From IMG/VR virus record IMGVR_UViG_3300025087_000259, positions 1 to 29,121 of that record: a stretch of DNA of 29,121 bases, one strand, 5' to 3'. This document shows positions 13,422-19,531 of the stretch, in pieces. Below the pieces are notes generated by a model. That model did no database searches. It was not told the DNA's origin and saw only the letters and a program-made list of their open reading frames with translations. The translations under genes and the position numbers were made by a program. Numbering within the stretch: the stretch's first letter is position 1; the number at the start of each line of letters is the position of its first letter. The DNA is from a virus.

Positions 13422-14280
13422 AGTTGTATCTCTTAGGGAGCATATCCGGCGTAAGATTTTCCACCGTGATAAACTTCTCGCAAGTTTCAAGCGTCCACGC
13501 AAACTTTGCATTTTCTTTTAAGAACGCCATAACCCTATCAATTCTTTCCTCGTCAAAAGCTTTGGCTAACCGAGAGGCGGCCTTAGAATGCCTCCTTGCC
13601 TCAAACTCAAATTGCTTTTTGGTCTGGTAATTCGTGAGAGATACCCCTTTCATAATCATAAAGTTTCCAACGACTCTTAAATGTTTTGATGTTCCGGATC
13701 GGAGAGATTGCAGATATTCAAACATTGCCTTTGAGTTCCACTCGTTAGGGATCTGTTCTCTTTTCTTAATTTCTATCATTTCGTCAAGCACAGCCGGCGC
13801 GTCCGGCGAAGCCGCGCGCAATGTATTTATTGGTTTAGTTATATCTATGAGTTTAATTAGTGTTGCACCGGTGCTACACGGTGAATGGCCCATTTGCAAC
13901 ACGGGTAGCCGTGTTGCACCCTTGCAACTTGGCTTGATAGGCATAGCCCACTCGGAACTATCAAGCAGAGTATAGACATTATGTCTAAACTTACCCCTTT
14001 CATTGCGAGGTTTTTCAAGAGAAATGATATTTAATTTTCGGAGCAGATTGATTGCCCGGATAACCGTAAAACGAGAACAACCAAGACGCTCGGCCAAGTT
14101 GTCCTGCGAGGGGAAAGAGGTTTGCTCTTTATCGGTATGCCGACAGAGAGCGATATAGACCATAGCACCTGCTGGCCCCACGATCTTGACGTATTTATCA
14201 ATGAAAACATTGACGACCGCAAAATATGGATTTTTCCTTAAATCTCTGACCTTAAATAACTGTGGCTGATTTTTAGACAT
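13408..14280 (-). CDS. Replication initiator-like winged-helix protein
   Basis: 290 residues from the ATG at 14280, 4 nt after the stop of the gene before it. Residues 28-100 form a winged helix: VGPAGAMVYIALCRHTDKEQ, then SFPSQDNLAERLGCSRFTVI (recognition helix), then a wing with KPRNERGKFRHNVY. This fold is used by phage O-type and DnaD/RepA-type initiators. A linker of about 60 residues follows, encoded by an AT-rich stretch next to palindromes (13860-13987), as in lambda O, whose gene contains the origin. The C-terminal half is helical and basic (FEFEARRHSKAASRLAKAF) and could bind the host helicase or loader. No helicase or polymerase gene is in the window, so host enzymes are probably used. 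Confidence 0.65.
   Translation of the reverse strand: MSKNQPQLFKVRDLRKNPYFAVVNVFIDKYVKIVGPAGAMVYIALCRHTDKEQTSFPSQDNLAERLGCSRFTVIRAINLLRKLNIISLEKPRNERGKFRHNVYTLLDSSEWAMPIKPSCKGATRLPVLQMGHSPCSTGATLIKLIDITKPINTLRAASPDAPAVLDEMIEIKKREQIPNEWNSKAMFEYLQSLRSGTSKHLRVVGNFMIMKGVSLTNYQTKKQFEFEARRHSKAASRLAKAFDEERIDRVMAFLKENAKFAWTLETCEKFITVENLTPDMLPKRYNYGKN
13819..13987. other. Origin-like cluster: AT-rich tract and three palindromes
   Basis: Inside the initiator gene, an AT-rich stretch of about 40 bp (13820-13859) is followed by three inverted repeats. The first is GTGTTGCACCGGTGCTACAC (13860-13879; one mismatched pair). The second has arms TGCAACACGG (13895-13904) and CCGTGTTGCA (13909-13918), perfect 10-bp arms with a 4-nt spacer. 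The third has arms TAGACAT (13973-13979) and ATGTCTA (13981-13987). GTGTTGCACC is repeated at 13860 and 13911, and TTGCAAC recurs at 13895 and 13922. This combination beside an AT-rich tract is typical of an initiator-bound origin. Confidence 0.5.
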
Positions 14281-14284
14281 ACGA

Positions 14285-14545
14285 TTATAAATCGTCGTCA
14301 GTATGGTGGTAGCGTTCCAACGCGGCCAACGTATTGTCGCGAGCGATTTCTTTATACGGATCGGGTTCGTCTTTGACGTCAAAGTATTTAATCCAGCATA
14401 GAGCGTCAATCTCGCCGGTTACGGTACAAAACGTCCCGACTTTAGGTTCTCTTTTGTCAATTATAACATACTCTCCCTTTGGTAGTTCGGCCCCACATTG
14501 TTGACAAGTTGTGTCCTTGTCGTTGATAACTGTTTCGTAGCTCAT
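14285..14545 (-). CDS. Small Cys-rich protein, unknown
   Basis: 86 residues. CQQCG near 14-18 and two later cysteines (GTFCTV, DALCWIKY) could form one zinc site. The C-terminal 30 residues are charged and helical (DPYKEIARDNTLAALERYHH). Its start overlaps the stop of the previous gene by an ATGA junction, and it stops 4 nt before the replication initiator, so it is probably co-translated with both. No family recognised. Confidence 0.6.
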   Translation of the reverse strand: MSYETVINDKDTTCQQCGAELPKGEYVIIDKREPKVGTFCTVTGEIDALCWIKYFDVKDEPDPYKEIARDNTLAALERYHHTDDDL

Positions 14546-14871
14546 TTTTTTGATAATTCTTCGTATTTTTTATTTGGAATGTCCCAACTAATACCATACT
14601 CTCCAAAGTGGGTTAGCTTAATTGATTTCAGTAATAGTGCTAACTTTTCCTTACTGTAAGTTTTTAAGTAAACCCAAAGACAGATTTTTAAGTTTTCCTC
14701 AACTTGGAGCATAAGAGTTCTCATTTCCTCCTCGGTTATTCTTGAATAGGATAGGTACTCCATTGGTAGCTTCTTGCCGGCGTGTAGTTCCTCAAGGATC
14801 GTATTATTTCTAACCGACTTTAATGCAATTTGCCGAGCCAAGAGCCGATACTTTCCTAATCTATTACTCAT
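14542..14871 (-). CDS. Small helical protein, unknown
   Basis: 109 residues from the ATG at 14871, one base after the NinB-like stop (TAA-A-ATG). It is basic at the N-terminus (MSNRLGKYRLLARQIALKSV) and all helical, with a leucine-rich section (EKLALLLKSIKL). Its place between recombination and replication genes suggests DNA metabolism, but there is no recognisable motif. Confidence 0.6.
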   Translation of the reverse strand: MSNRLGKYRLLARQIALKSVRNNTILEELHAGKKLPMEYLSYSRITEEEMRTLMLQVEENLKICLWVYLKTYSKEKLALLLKSIKLTHFGEYGISWDIPNKKYEELSKK

Positions 14872-14872
14872 T

Positions 14873-15310
14873 TTATTTTTCTCCGCCCCATTCGTAGTCA
14901 ATGACTACTTCGTTGGGATCGGGGATATTAAGGTTTAATTGGCTGGCCGCCCACACCCGGATACTCTCAATAAAATCAGTAAATCTTATCCTTGAGAGCT
15001 GGGCCGTTGACCTTGCGACTCGTACCTCTTTGCCGAGGATATTTACTATAATGGCATTAAACTTGTCTTTCAAAAAATGGTGGGTTAAGTCGTGATCCAG
15101 CCCCATTTCCTCCGCTATCATTTCCACCAAAACACCGTGGTAATAAGCGTTCTGTTTGAGGGAACGTGTGTCTTTTTCCTTGCGACAAACCAAATCAATC
15201 GGCAGGCCCTCAAGCTTGGCAACGTAGGCGGCAAAATCTTTAGGATTTCTCAATCTTATTTTGCCACCCTCAACAGTGCCTTTCCACACAGGAATTATAT
15301 TAGCTTTCAT
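14873..15310 (-). CDS. NinB-like recombination protein
   Basis: 145 residues, the normal length of the NinB (Orf) family, which in lambda takes part in phage recombination by binding single-stranded DNA and SSB. The diagnostic section is RSLKQNAYYHGVLVEMIAEE (about 49-68) followed by THHFLKDKF, then STAQLSRIRFTDFIESIRVW and a C-terminal IPDPNEV. Its start overlaps the stop of the sigma-4 gene (ATGA). Together with the annealing-like protein, the PD-(D/E)XK nuclease and the NinG-like protein, this fits a recombination-dependent phage. Confidence 0.75.
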   Translation of the reverse strand: MKANIIPVWKGTVEGGKIRLRNPKDFAAYVAKLEGLPIDLVCRKEKDTRSLKQNAYYHGVLVEMIAEEMGLDHDLTHHFLKDKFNAIIVNILGKEVRVARSTAQLSRIRFTDFIESIRVWAASQLNLNIPDPNEVVIDYEWGGEK

Positions 15311-15573
15311 TGGTTTTCATAAACCCTTATTATTTCAATCGCCTTTGCCTCAATCTGCCTCACGCGCTCGCGAGTAACAGAGAAAACTTTACCGACCTGC
15401 TCAAGTGTCTTGTGTTCCTTAAACCTCATTTTTAGTATCCCATATTCTCGCGGCGATAGCTTTGTCCTAACCGATCTAAGGACATTCCATAACTCATTTC
15501 TAAGCTCGGAGCGTTTGCGAGATAAAACACTTAACTCGTCAACAATATCTCTAAACGATCTACTGTTTGCCAT
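15307..15573 (-). CDS. Stand-alone sigma70 region 4 protein
   Basis: 88 residues. From Leu39 onward the chain matches region 4 of primary sigma factors: LSPREYGILKMRF, then the helix-turn-helix TLEQVGKVFSVTRERVRQIE (56-75), where the VTRERVRQIEAKA core is almost identical to RpoD-type factors and contacts the -35 element. There is no region 2 or 3, so it cannot replace sigma by itself. It could act as a phage transcription regulator that touches RNA polymerase or occupies -35 sites. The first 38 residues form a charged helix. GGAGG lies 12 nt upstream of the ATG at 15573. It overlaps both neighbours. Confidence 0.8.
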   Translation of the reverse strand: MANSRSFRDIVDELSVLSRKRSELRNELWNVLRSVRTKLSPREYGILKMRFKEHKTLEQVGKVFSVTRERVRQIEAKAIEIIRVYENQ

Positions 15574-16147
15574 ATCGTTTATACGCCTCCTTGATCTCTT
15601 TCCACGCTTTCGTAGCGCGGCCAGACATTCGGAGAACGTCGGTTAGTGTTATTTTTTTCTCAAAACTGAATACCCGGCCGTAATGCTTTTGATTGGTGCA
15701 GAAGTAATGAAGCATAACCTTGCGCGGAAGCTTGCCCTCTTTCAGATAGACGAGCAAGCTGTAAAAATCAAGCTGGCCGTGCTTATTGACTTTGGCTTGA
15801 GTCCACTCTATTTTTCCGCTTTTGTACTCGCCTATATCCGGCCCTTTTGGATCGTAGCCGTCCAAACTTCCAAGCAGGGGACAATTAGTGCCTCCAATCT
15901 CAATTCTATGCTCACGGAGGGGATACTTCGGGAGGAATATCATAGCTTGAGCCAACGCCGGATCGGGGTTAGCCATATCGTTGTCCTCTAACGCTTTTGC
16001 CATTTCCGAGCCAAACAGATTTGACAGAAAGGTTAAATCCCGGCCCTCAAAATATCGTTGCGCGTAATACTTTGGGCTCTGCTCCCACAGCCATAACTGC
16101 GACCAAGAAAGGTAGGGTTTCGGGGTTTTAGTCGTAGTATTTTTCAT
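15560..16147 (-). CDS. PD-(D/E)XK nuclease (Cas4/RecB-like)
   Basis: 195 residues. The N-terminal YLSWSQLWLWEQSPKYYAQR (12-31) is the classical entry motif of Cas4/AddB/RecB-like nucleases. The catalytic core is GSLDGYD (about 93-99), then IGEYKSGK (about 106-113; Glu and Lys of ExK), then QLDFYSLLVYL (about 124-134; Q-x-x-x-Y motif). It has no four-cysteine iron-sulfur cluster, so it is not a full Cas4. A 5'-3' exonuclease producing single strands for the annealing protein next door is the likely role. Its start overlaps a small membrane gene by 20 nt. Confidence 0.8.
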   Translation of the reverse strand: MKNTTTKTPKPYLSWSQLWLWEQSPKYYAQRYFEGRDLTFLSNLFGSEMAKALEDNDMANPDPALAQAMIFLPKYPLREHRIEIGGTNCPLLGSLDGYDPKGPDIGEYKSGKIEWTQAKVNKHGQLDFYSLLVYLKEGKLPRKVMLHYFCTNQKHYGRVFSFEKKITLTDVLRMSGRATKAWKEIKEAYKRYGKQ

Positions 16148-16286
16148 TGGTTAAGATATTAGCGAGAAACAATCCGGCAATCGCCCCAACAACTACATTT
16201 CCAGCAAATATCAAGCTTACAATAGTGGTGGTAATCGCAAAGACAATAAGCCAGTCCTTAATTCTTTGGTAATTGTATTTTTGCAT
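16128..16286 (-). CDS. Tiny membrane protein, 52 residues, two helices
   Basis: The ATG at 16286 lies within the last 29 nt of the annealing-like gene and the TAA at 16128-16130 lies 20 nt inside the nuclease gene. After MQKYNYQRIKDW come two hydrophobic helices (LIVFAITTTIVSLIFAG and VVVGAIAGLFLANIL) and a short polar tail. It fills what otherwise would be the only gap in the recombination operon. Function unknown; possibly a membrane anchor for a host-takeover factor. Confidence 0.6.
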   Translation of the reverse strand: MQKYNYQRIKDWLIVFAITTTIVSLIFAGNVVVGAIAGLFLANILTNEKYYD

Positions 16287-17079
16287 TGATTAGTTTGGTT
16301 AATTGTAGTTTTTGAGCGACCGTGTATCTCTCCGAAGTGTCTATCTTTTCTTTCCAATCGGCCAGCGTAGTTGGGTCTTTCTGTTCTTGGATCATTGCCT
16401 TTGCTTCGGCAAAAAGCTTTTCGCTTTCAACTTTGACCTCTGTTTTTGTTTTGGCCGGTGCCGGAGCTTTGGGGAGATTATCAACTGCGTCGGCCGGGGT
16501 ATCCTCCAAGTCCTGCGTAAAGAAGTCGGACAAAGCCCCGGTTCTTAATACTGCGTCAATCTGCGCTCTCTTTTGAGCAATTTTGATTGCGTTATTCGGA
16601 GTCCAACTTTCTTTTTCCTTGATCGCGGCCGCCCCTCGGCCCTCGCCCACCACCTCGCCCTTGAGAGTATAGAGTTCGCAAACATAAGCAACTATGCCCT
16701 GCCCCTGCAACATTTCTAAAGTTTCGGTGTCTTTCTTGAATACTGGGCGAAGCTTAAACAGAGATACAAACTTTTCTGATCCCGGCTTAAATAGATTGGG
16801 CCGGCTCCAATGCGAACCGTCTTTGCAGTTGCCTAGTTCGTACTTGTACTGGCAATTTCGGGAGATATGAATACGGCCGAAGTCAACGCCGTCTTTCATA
16901 TGAAACGCAACATACTGCGTTATCAACTTCCTCCGGGCCGCTTCAAGCGTCATTGCTTGTTGCATTTGCTCGGCCGACATTGACTGCACGTTGTAATTTT
17001 CCGGGATTATTGCCAGCGCTACCGCCTCTTTCTTTTTTGGCTCTTTGACTTTTACTGTTGTGGTTTCTTGTTTATCCAT
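16258..17079 (-). CDS. Single-strand annealing (Rad52/RedB-like) protein, probable
   Basis: 273 residues from the ATG at 17079; a TTG start at 17106 is less likely. The N-terminus is basic. The core has FKPGSEKFVSLFKLRP (about 96-111), a central GQGIVAYVCELYTLKGEVVG, and NAIKIAQKRAQIDAVLRTGA followed by FFTQDLED. This series, with 'KPGAEK', 'G-x-G' and 'A-x-K-R-A-x-V-D-A-x-L', is common in phage proteins next to recombination nucleases and is generally considered a Rad52-superfamily annealing protein. A C-terminal helical tail follows (KTKTEVKVESEKLFAEAKAM). The nuclease partner is two genes downstream. The exact subfamily is uncertain. Confidence 0.6.
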   Translation of the reverse strand: MDKQETTTVKVKEPKKKEAVALAIIPENYNVQSMSAEQMQQAMTLEAARRKLITQYVAFHMKDGVDFGRIHISRNCQYKYELGNCKDGSHWSRPNLFKPGSEKFVSLFKLRPVFKKDTETLEMLQGQGIVAYVCELYTLKGEVVGEGRGAAAIKEKESWTPNNAIKIAQKRAQIDAVLRTGALSDFFTQDLEDTPADAVDNLPKAPAPAKTKTEVKVESEKLFAEAKAMIQEQKDPTTLADWKEKIDTSERYTVAQKLQLTKLINAKIQLPKN

Positions 17080-17162
17080 TTTTGTTGTGGCCGACACGCC
17101 TTGCATAAGCCATTTTTAGTTTTCCTATGCTTTCGGCATTGTTGGCATTTTTGGTTACTCAT
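17052..17162 (-). CDS. Tiny zinc-knuckle protein, 36 residues
   Basis: The ATG at 17162 shares its A with the TAA of the previous gene (TAATG); the stop lies 28 nt inside the annealing-like gene. CQQC and CKAC, 12 residues apart, form a four-cysteine zinc site in a basic chain (KCQQCRKHRKTKNGLCKACR). The interlocked start makes 17162 better than the upstream in-frame ATG at 17240. It probably binds nucleic acid. Confidence 0.55.
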   Translation of the reverse strand: MSNQKCQQCRKHRKTKNGLCKACRPQQKWINKKPQQ

Positions 17163-17770
17163 TATCGGATCATAAGCGAGTCCTCCTCCCAAATCCTTAC
17201 TCCGGGGATTTCTTTTACACCGGCCCGTACTGCGTTCCAAATCGCACCGGCGTTGGGTTGGATATACTCAACTGGTAATTTAGTTACATCAACGACCTCG
17301 TACTTAGGGACTTTCTTTGAAGTAGCCGCGCCTTTTTCTGCGGTTACAGTCTGCTTGGGTTGCTCAATTTTCTCAAGCTTCTTTTCTGCGGTGCTAAACT
17401 TCATTTTGCCCTGCTCAACCTTTTTCTGTATCTTGGCTTCCTCCTCGGCCACTTTCCTTGCTTGTACCGCCCGAAAATCTAATATCTTGCCCTTGAGTAA
17501 AGCAATGGCGTTAGCACAATCCGCCTTAAAAGGTGCGAAAAAAGCACGCGTACTTTTAAGCGTTTGGTTAGCCGGATCGGTTATTGATTTTTCTATGGCC
17601 TCAATTCTCTTGGCTCTATCGGATAAATCCTTGCCAAGATCAATGGCCGCTTTTTCGTCGTCGGAGTTGAGGATAACGACGGAGCTTGTCTTTGAAACTA
17701 TAATACTTACGTTCTCCTGTATCTCTTGGAGTTCTTGCGGTTTTACTAATTCTGCTGTGGATTGTTCCAT
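17162..17770 (-). CDS. Coiled-coil early protein, probable recombination accessory
   Basis: 202 residues. Residues 35-135 are a long charged coiled coil (DLSDRAKRIEAIEKSITD; QARKVAEEEAKIQKKVEQ). A short globular end follows: KYEVVDVTKLPVEYIQPNAG, then AVRAGVKEIPGVRIWEED. This end is typical of a family of uncharacterised phage proteins encoded just before single-strand annealing proteins. By position and shape it may be a Gam-like or nuclease-modulating partner, but this is inference. The stop overlaps the zinc-knuckle gene (TAATG). Confidence 0.65.
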   Translation of the reverse strand: MEQSTAELVKPQELQEIQENVSIIVSKTSSVVILNSDDEKAAIDLGKDLSDRAKRIEAIEKSITDPANQTLKSTRAFFAPFKADCANAIALLKGKILDFRAVQARKVAEEEAKIQKKVEQGKMKFSTAEKKLEKIEQPKQTVTAEKGAATSKKVPKYEVVDVTKLPVEYIQPNAGAIWNAVRAGVKEIPGVRIWEEDSLMIR

Positions 17771-17822
17771 TGTCTATCATAACGATTGGTGCTATATTGT
17801 AGGTAGCGTTCCAACAATAGAG

Positions 17823-17840
17823 CATAGCCAATCGGCTATG
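17823..17840. other. Perfect 7-bp hairpin in the early intergenic gap
   Basis: Arms CATAGCC (17823-17829) and GGCTATG (17834-17840) with a 4-nt loop. A T-rich run follows on the + strand only (TTTTATTTTAT), so it would terminate + strand, that is antisense, transcription entering the early region. On the minus strand it follows directly after the stop of the small membrane gene at 17843. The 9-mer CAATAGAGC (17815-17823) adjoining it also occurs in the operator at 18313-18336. Confidence 0.4.
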
Positions 17841-17842
17841 TT

Positions 17843-18001
17843 TTATTTTATAATGAGTCGTAGCAATGCGTCCCAATAGGGGACGTGAACTACTATCTCG
17901 GGCTGGACTAAAAGAGCTAAAACCATAAACGAGAGAATGAGAACGTGGATACCAACAATTAGCGCGATACTATATCCGATATAGTTAATTATTCTTGGCA
18001 T
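17843..18001 (-). CDS. Tiny membrane protein, 52 residues
   Basis: The ATG at 18001 lies 17 nt inside the end of the helix-turn-helix gene; the frame ends TAA at 17843-17845. The product begins MPRIINYIGYSIALIVGIHV and holds one long or two short transmembrane helices up to about residue 32, then a mostly hydrophobic tail (VHVPYWDALLRLIIK). It is the second gene of the early operon, a place where phages often encode host-takeover factors. Function unknown. Confidence 0.6.
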   Translation of the reverse strand: MPRIINYIGYSIALIVGIHVLILSFMVLALLVQPEIVVHVPYWDALLRLIIK

Positions 18002-18239
18002 TTTTGGTTCCTTTCTTTCTCCTTGCGGCGTTTCCGGCTTCTTGCCACTTCTTGATATTGCCGAGTTTCTTGTTTACTTCTGCGGCTCTTTTACCAAGCG
18101 CACTAGCGGCCTTGCTGACAGAGAGTTGGTACCATACTGCACTTCTTGAGCAACCGATCTCCTGCGCGATTGCCCTTTCGCTTTGTCCTTTTACAGATAA
18201 AGCTTTGATCTTTGCGATTTGTGTTTTGGATAATTTCAT
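17985..18239 (-). CDS. Helix-turn-helix regulator (Hin/homeodomain-like)
   Basis: 84 residues. Residues 1-35 form a homeodomain-like helix-turn-helix (KLSKTQIAKIKALSVKGQSE, then RAIAQEIGCSRSAVWYQLSV), as in resolvase tails and small phage regulators. The rest is basic and helical (RAAEVNKKLGNIKKWQEAGN; end RRKKGTKNAKNN). It is the first gene after a strong promoter with two palindromic operators, so it may regulate its own operon; such autoregulation is inference. There is no recombinase catalytic domain. The start ATG at 18239 lacks a Shine-Dalgarno but follows a leader that can fold into a GGGGU/ACCCC hairpin (18291-18277). Confidence 0.7.
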   Translation of the reverse strand: MKLSKTQIAKIKALSVKGQSERAIAQEIGCSRSAVWYQLSVSKAASALGKRAAEVNKKLGNIKKWQEAGNAARRKKGTKNAKNN

Positions 18240-18300
18240 AGTAGAAAGATTTGATTATTTTTTATTCTGTACGACCGGGGTTACGCACCCCCACAGCCCT

Positions 18301-18329
18301 ATCTTATTACACCGCTCTATAAGAGTCAA
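18301..18329 (-). promoter_or_regulatory. Early promoter
   Basis: The minus strand has TTGACT (18329-18324), 17 bp, then TAAGAT (18306-18301): a good sigma70 promoter for the early operon beginning with the helix-turn-helix gene. The transcript would begin near 18294, and its 5' end can fold into a hairpin (arms GGGGU and ACCCC, 18291-18277). The -35 lies within a palindromic operator, so repression is likely. Confidence 0.65.
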
Positions 18330-18336
18330 TAGAGCG
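18313..18336. promoter_or_regulatory. Operator palindrome over the early promoter
   Basis: Arms CGCTCTAT (18313-18320) and ATAGAGCG (18329-18336), perfect 8-bp arms separated by 8 bp. The palindrome covers the -35 element and half the spacer of the early promoter, the right place for a repressor dimer. The half-site CTCTAT also makes up the second palindrome at 18388-18408. Confidence 0.6.
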
Positions 18337-18387
18337 TTCTGTTGATAACTTTTAATACTGGCCTGTCCGTGAGTAGGTTAGTGCAGT

Positions 18388-18408
18388 AGATAGAGATTAT
18401 CTCTATCT
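18388..18408. promoter_or_regulatory. Second palindromic operator upstream of the early promoter
   Basis: Arms AGATAGAGA (18388-18396) and TCTCTATCT (18400-18408) are perfectly complementary with a 3-bp centre. It lies about 60 bp upstream of the -35 and shares the ATAGAG/CTCTAT core with the operator at 18313-18336, but with the half-sites turned outward. An activator or cooperative repressor site is likely; a plain hairpin is the alternative. Confidence 0.55.
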
Positions 18409-18439
18409 TGGGACTTTCTCCAAAGCGGCAGTTTGGTAA

Positions 18440-18469
18440 TATAAAACTCCCCCAAAAGGGAGTTTTATA
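18440..18469. terminator. Strong bidirectional intrinsic terminator
   Basis: A 12-bp perfect stem, arms TATAAAACTCCC (18440-18451) and GGGAGTTTTATA (18458-18469), with a 6-nt loop. T-rich runs are on both strands, so it can stop transcription in both directions. It lies 22 nt past the stop of the HNH gene and closes the late (lysis) transcript just before the early promoter. Confidence 0.75.
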
Positions 18470-18491
18470 ATTGTTGACAATTAGACGACAA

Positions 18492-18974
18492 TTAAAGTCG
18501 GTAGTTGCGCTTCATATTATAAATGCCAATACCCCAAGTCGGGGTCTTTTTGTGGCACGGCCGACAAAGTGTCCGGCCATTTGAAACGGTAAAACGTAGA
18601 TCGGGATATAAAGATTGGGGCTTAATATGATCGGCGTTAAGAGTGCCTCCGTGTTGGCCGCAATCTTGGCAAGTCCAGTTATCTCTTTTAAATACGGCGG
18701 TTCGCCAATCTCTATATTCTTGAGTATGCTTCCAGCTTATCCTGCCTTTAGCCCTTTCAATAGCAAGGAGTCGGGCCTGCTTCTTTCTTTCCGGAGTCCA
18801 TAGGGCCTTTAACTTAAATATAGTAGTCGCCCTGTGGTGTTTTCCTTTATTCCACGGTGTATGTCCGACTCCAAACTCCGACAATGGAGAGTGTCGCATA
18901 CCCTTTTGTTTATTATTCCAGTCCACCGAAAATTGAGGGTGGCCTTTTTGAAAACCCTTAATACCTTTTGGCAT
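18492..18974 (-). CDS. HNH endonuclease
   Basis: 160 residues from the ATG at 18974 (MPKGIKGFQKGHPQF). The N-terminal half has repeated short motifs of the kind found in modular DNA-binding regions of homing endonucleases (GFQKGHPQF; VGHTPWNKGK). The C-terminal HNH domain has CQDCG, then LNADHIKPQSLYPDLRF and LCRPCHKK, with two CxxC pairs binding zinc and the His-x-x-His catalytic set. It is probably a free-standing homing endonuclease or moron, placed between lysis genes and the terminator. A perfect -10 lies 6 nt before the ATG, so it may have its own, nearly leaderless transcript. Confidence 0.8.
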   Translation of the reverse strand: MPKGIKGFQKGHPQFSVDWNNKQKGMRHSPLSEFGVGHTPWNKGKHHRATTIFKLKALWTPERKKQARLLAIERAKGRISWKHTQEYRDWRTAVFKRDNWTCQDCGQHGGTLNADHIKPQSLYPDLRFTVSNGRTLCRPCHKKTPTWGIGIYNMKRNYRL

Positions 18975-18980
18975 ACTCTC

Positions 18981-18986
18981 ATTATA
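18981..18986 (-). promoter_or_regulatory. -10 element directly upstream of the HNH gene
   Basis: The minus strand reads TATAAT, 6 nt before the ATG at 18974. Transcription would start at or within one or two bases of the ATG, giving a leaderless message. No good -35 is visible. It overlaps the region just after the lysozyme stop. Confidence 0.4.
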
Positions 18987-18988
18987 CA

Positions 18989-19504
18989 CTAATAAGGGCC
19001 AGAACCCCATAGACCCTTGGGATCCTCCCAATGCCCGATCCCCTCCTGTTCCAATAAATAGATACCGCAGTCAATGGAGTCATACGGATTGGCTCGATCA
19101 ATTTCTCGGCCTAATTTTTCCTCGCAATGTTTCTCGGTACTGACGATAAGCATAATCAACCCCTGCCCCGATCCGCACCCAAACTCCCGGTTGCATATCC
19201 CATAATCAATCCCTGTATCAAACTCACCCCACTTGCTCTCTCGGCGGATTACTTCCGATAATTGATCGGCGAGATTAACTGTCCGGCATTTTTGTTTTGT
19301 TGAATATCCGCAAACCTTAACCTCTCTGTCGGCTTGCTGTTTAAGATATTCTCTCGGTTCCGGTGTCGGCAATGGTGGCAACTCCGCTATAACCGGGGAC
19401 TGAATAAATAATCCACTTGAATTAACCGCGACGTGAGCCGTGGGATTTGATAAAGACGTAACCGACAGAACTAAAACCGCCAACGCTTGTGAAAATATAC
19501 TCAT
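18989..19504 (-). CDS. Secreted lytic transglycosylase-like endolysin
   Basis: 171 residues. An N-terminal signal peptide or anchor (residues 5-19, ALAVLVLSVTSLS) is followed by a Pro-rich linker and a lysozyme-like domain. Glu89 in VIRRESKW is the probable catalytic acid. The end, ANPYDSIDCGIYLLEQEGIG then HWEDPKGLWG, matches the end of SLT-type transglycosylase domains. Six cysteines (65, 73, 104, 110, 127 and one near 145) suggest disulfides and action outside the cytoplasm. It would cleave peptidoglycan at lysis. The holin-like gene is directly upstream (27-nt gap). Similar six-Cys short domains are frequent in genomes from Patescibacteria-rich samples. Confidence 0.7.
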   Translation of the reverse strand: MSIFSQALAVLVLSVTSLSNPTAHVAVNSSGLFIQSPVIAELPPLPTPEPREYLKQQADREVKVCGYSTKQKCRTVNLADQLSEVIRRESKWGEFDTGIDYGICNREFGCGSGQGLIMLIVSTEKHCEEKLGREIDRANPYDSIDCGIYLLEQEGIGHWEDPKGLWGSGPY

Positions 19505-19531
19505 AAGATATTGGCCGCTTGTTAGACGGTA

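Noticed and set aside
14308-17815. 14-nt direct repeat GGTAGCGTTCCAAC at 14308-14321 and 17802-17815
   Set aside because: About one such match is expected by chance in a window this size, and one copy is inside a coding region.
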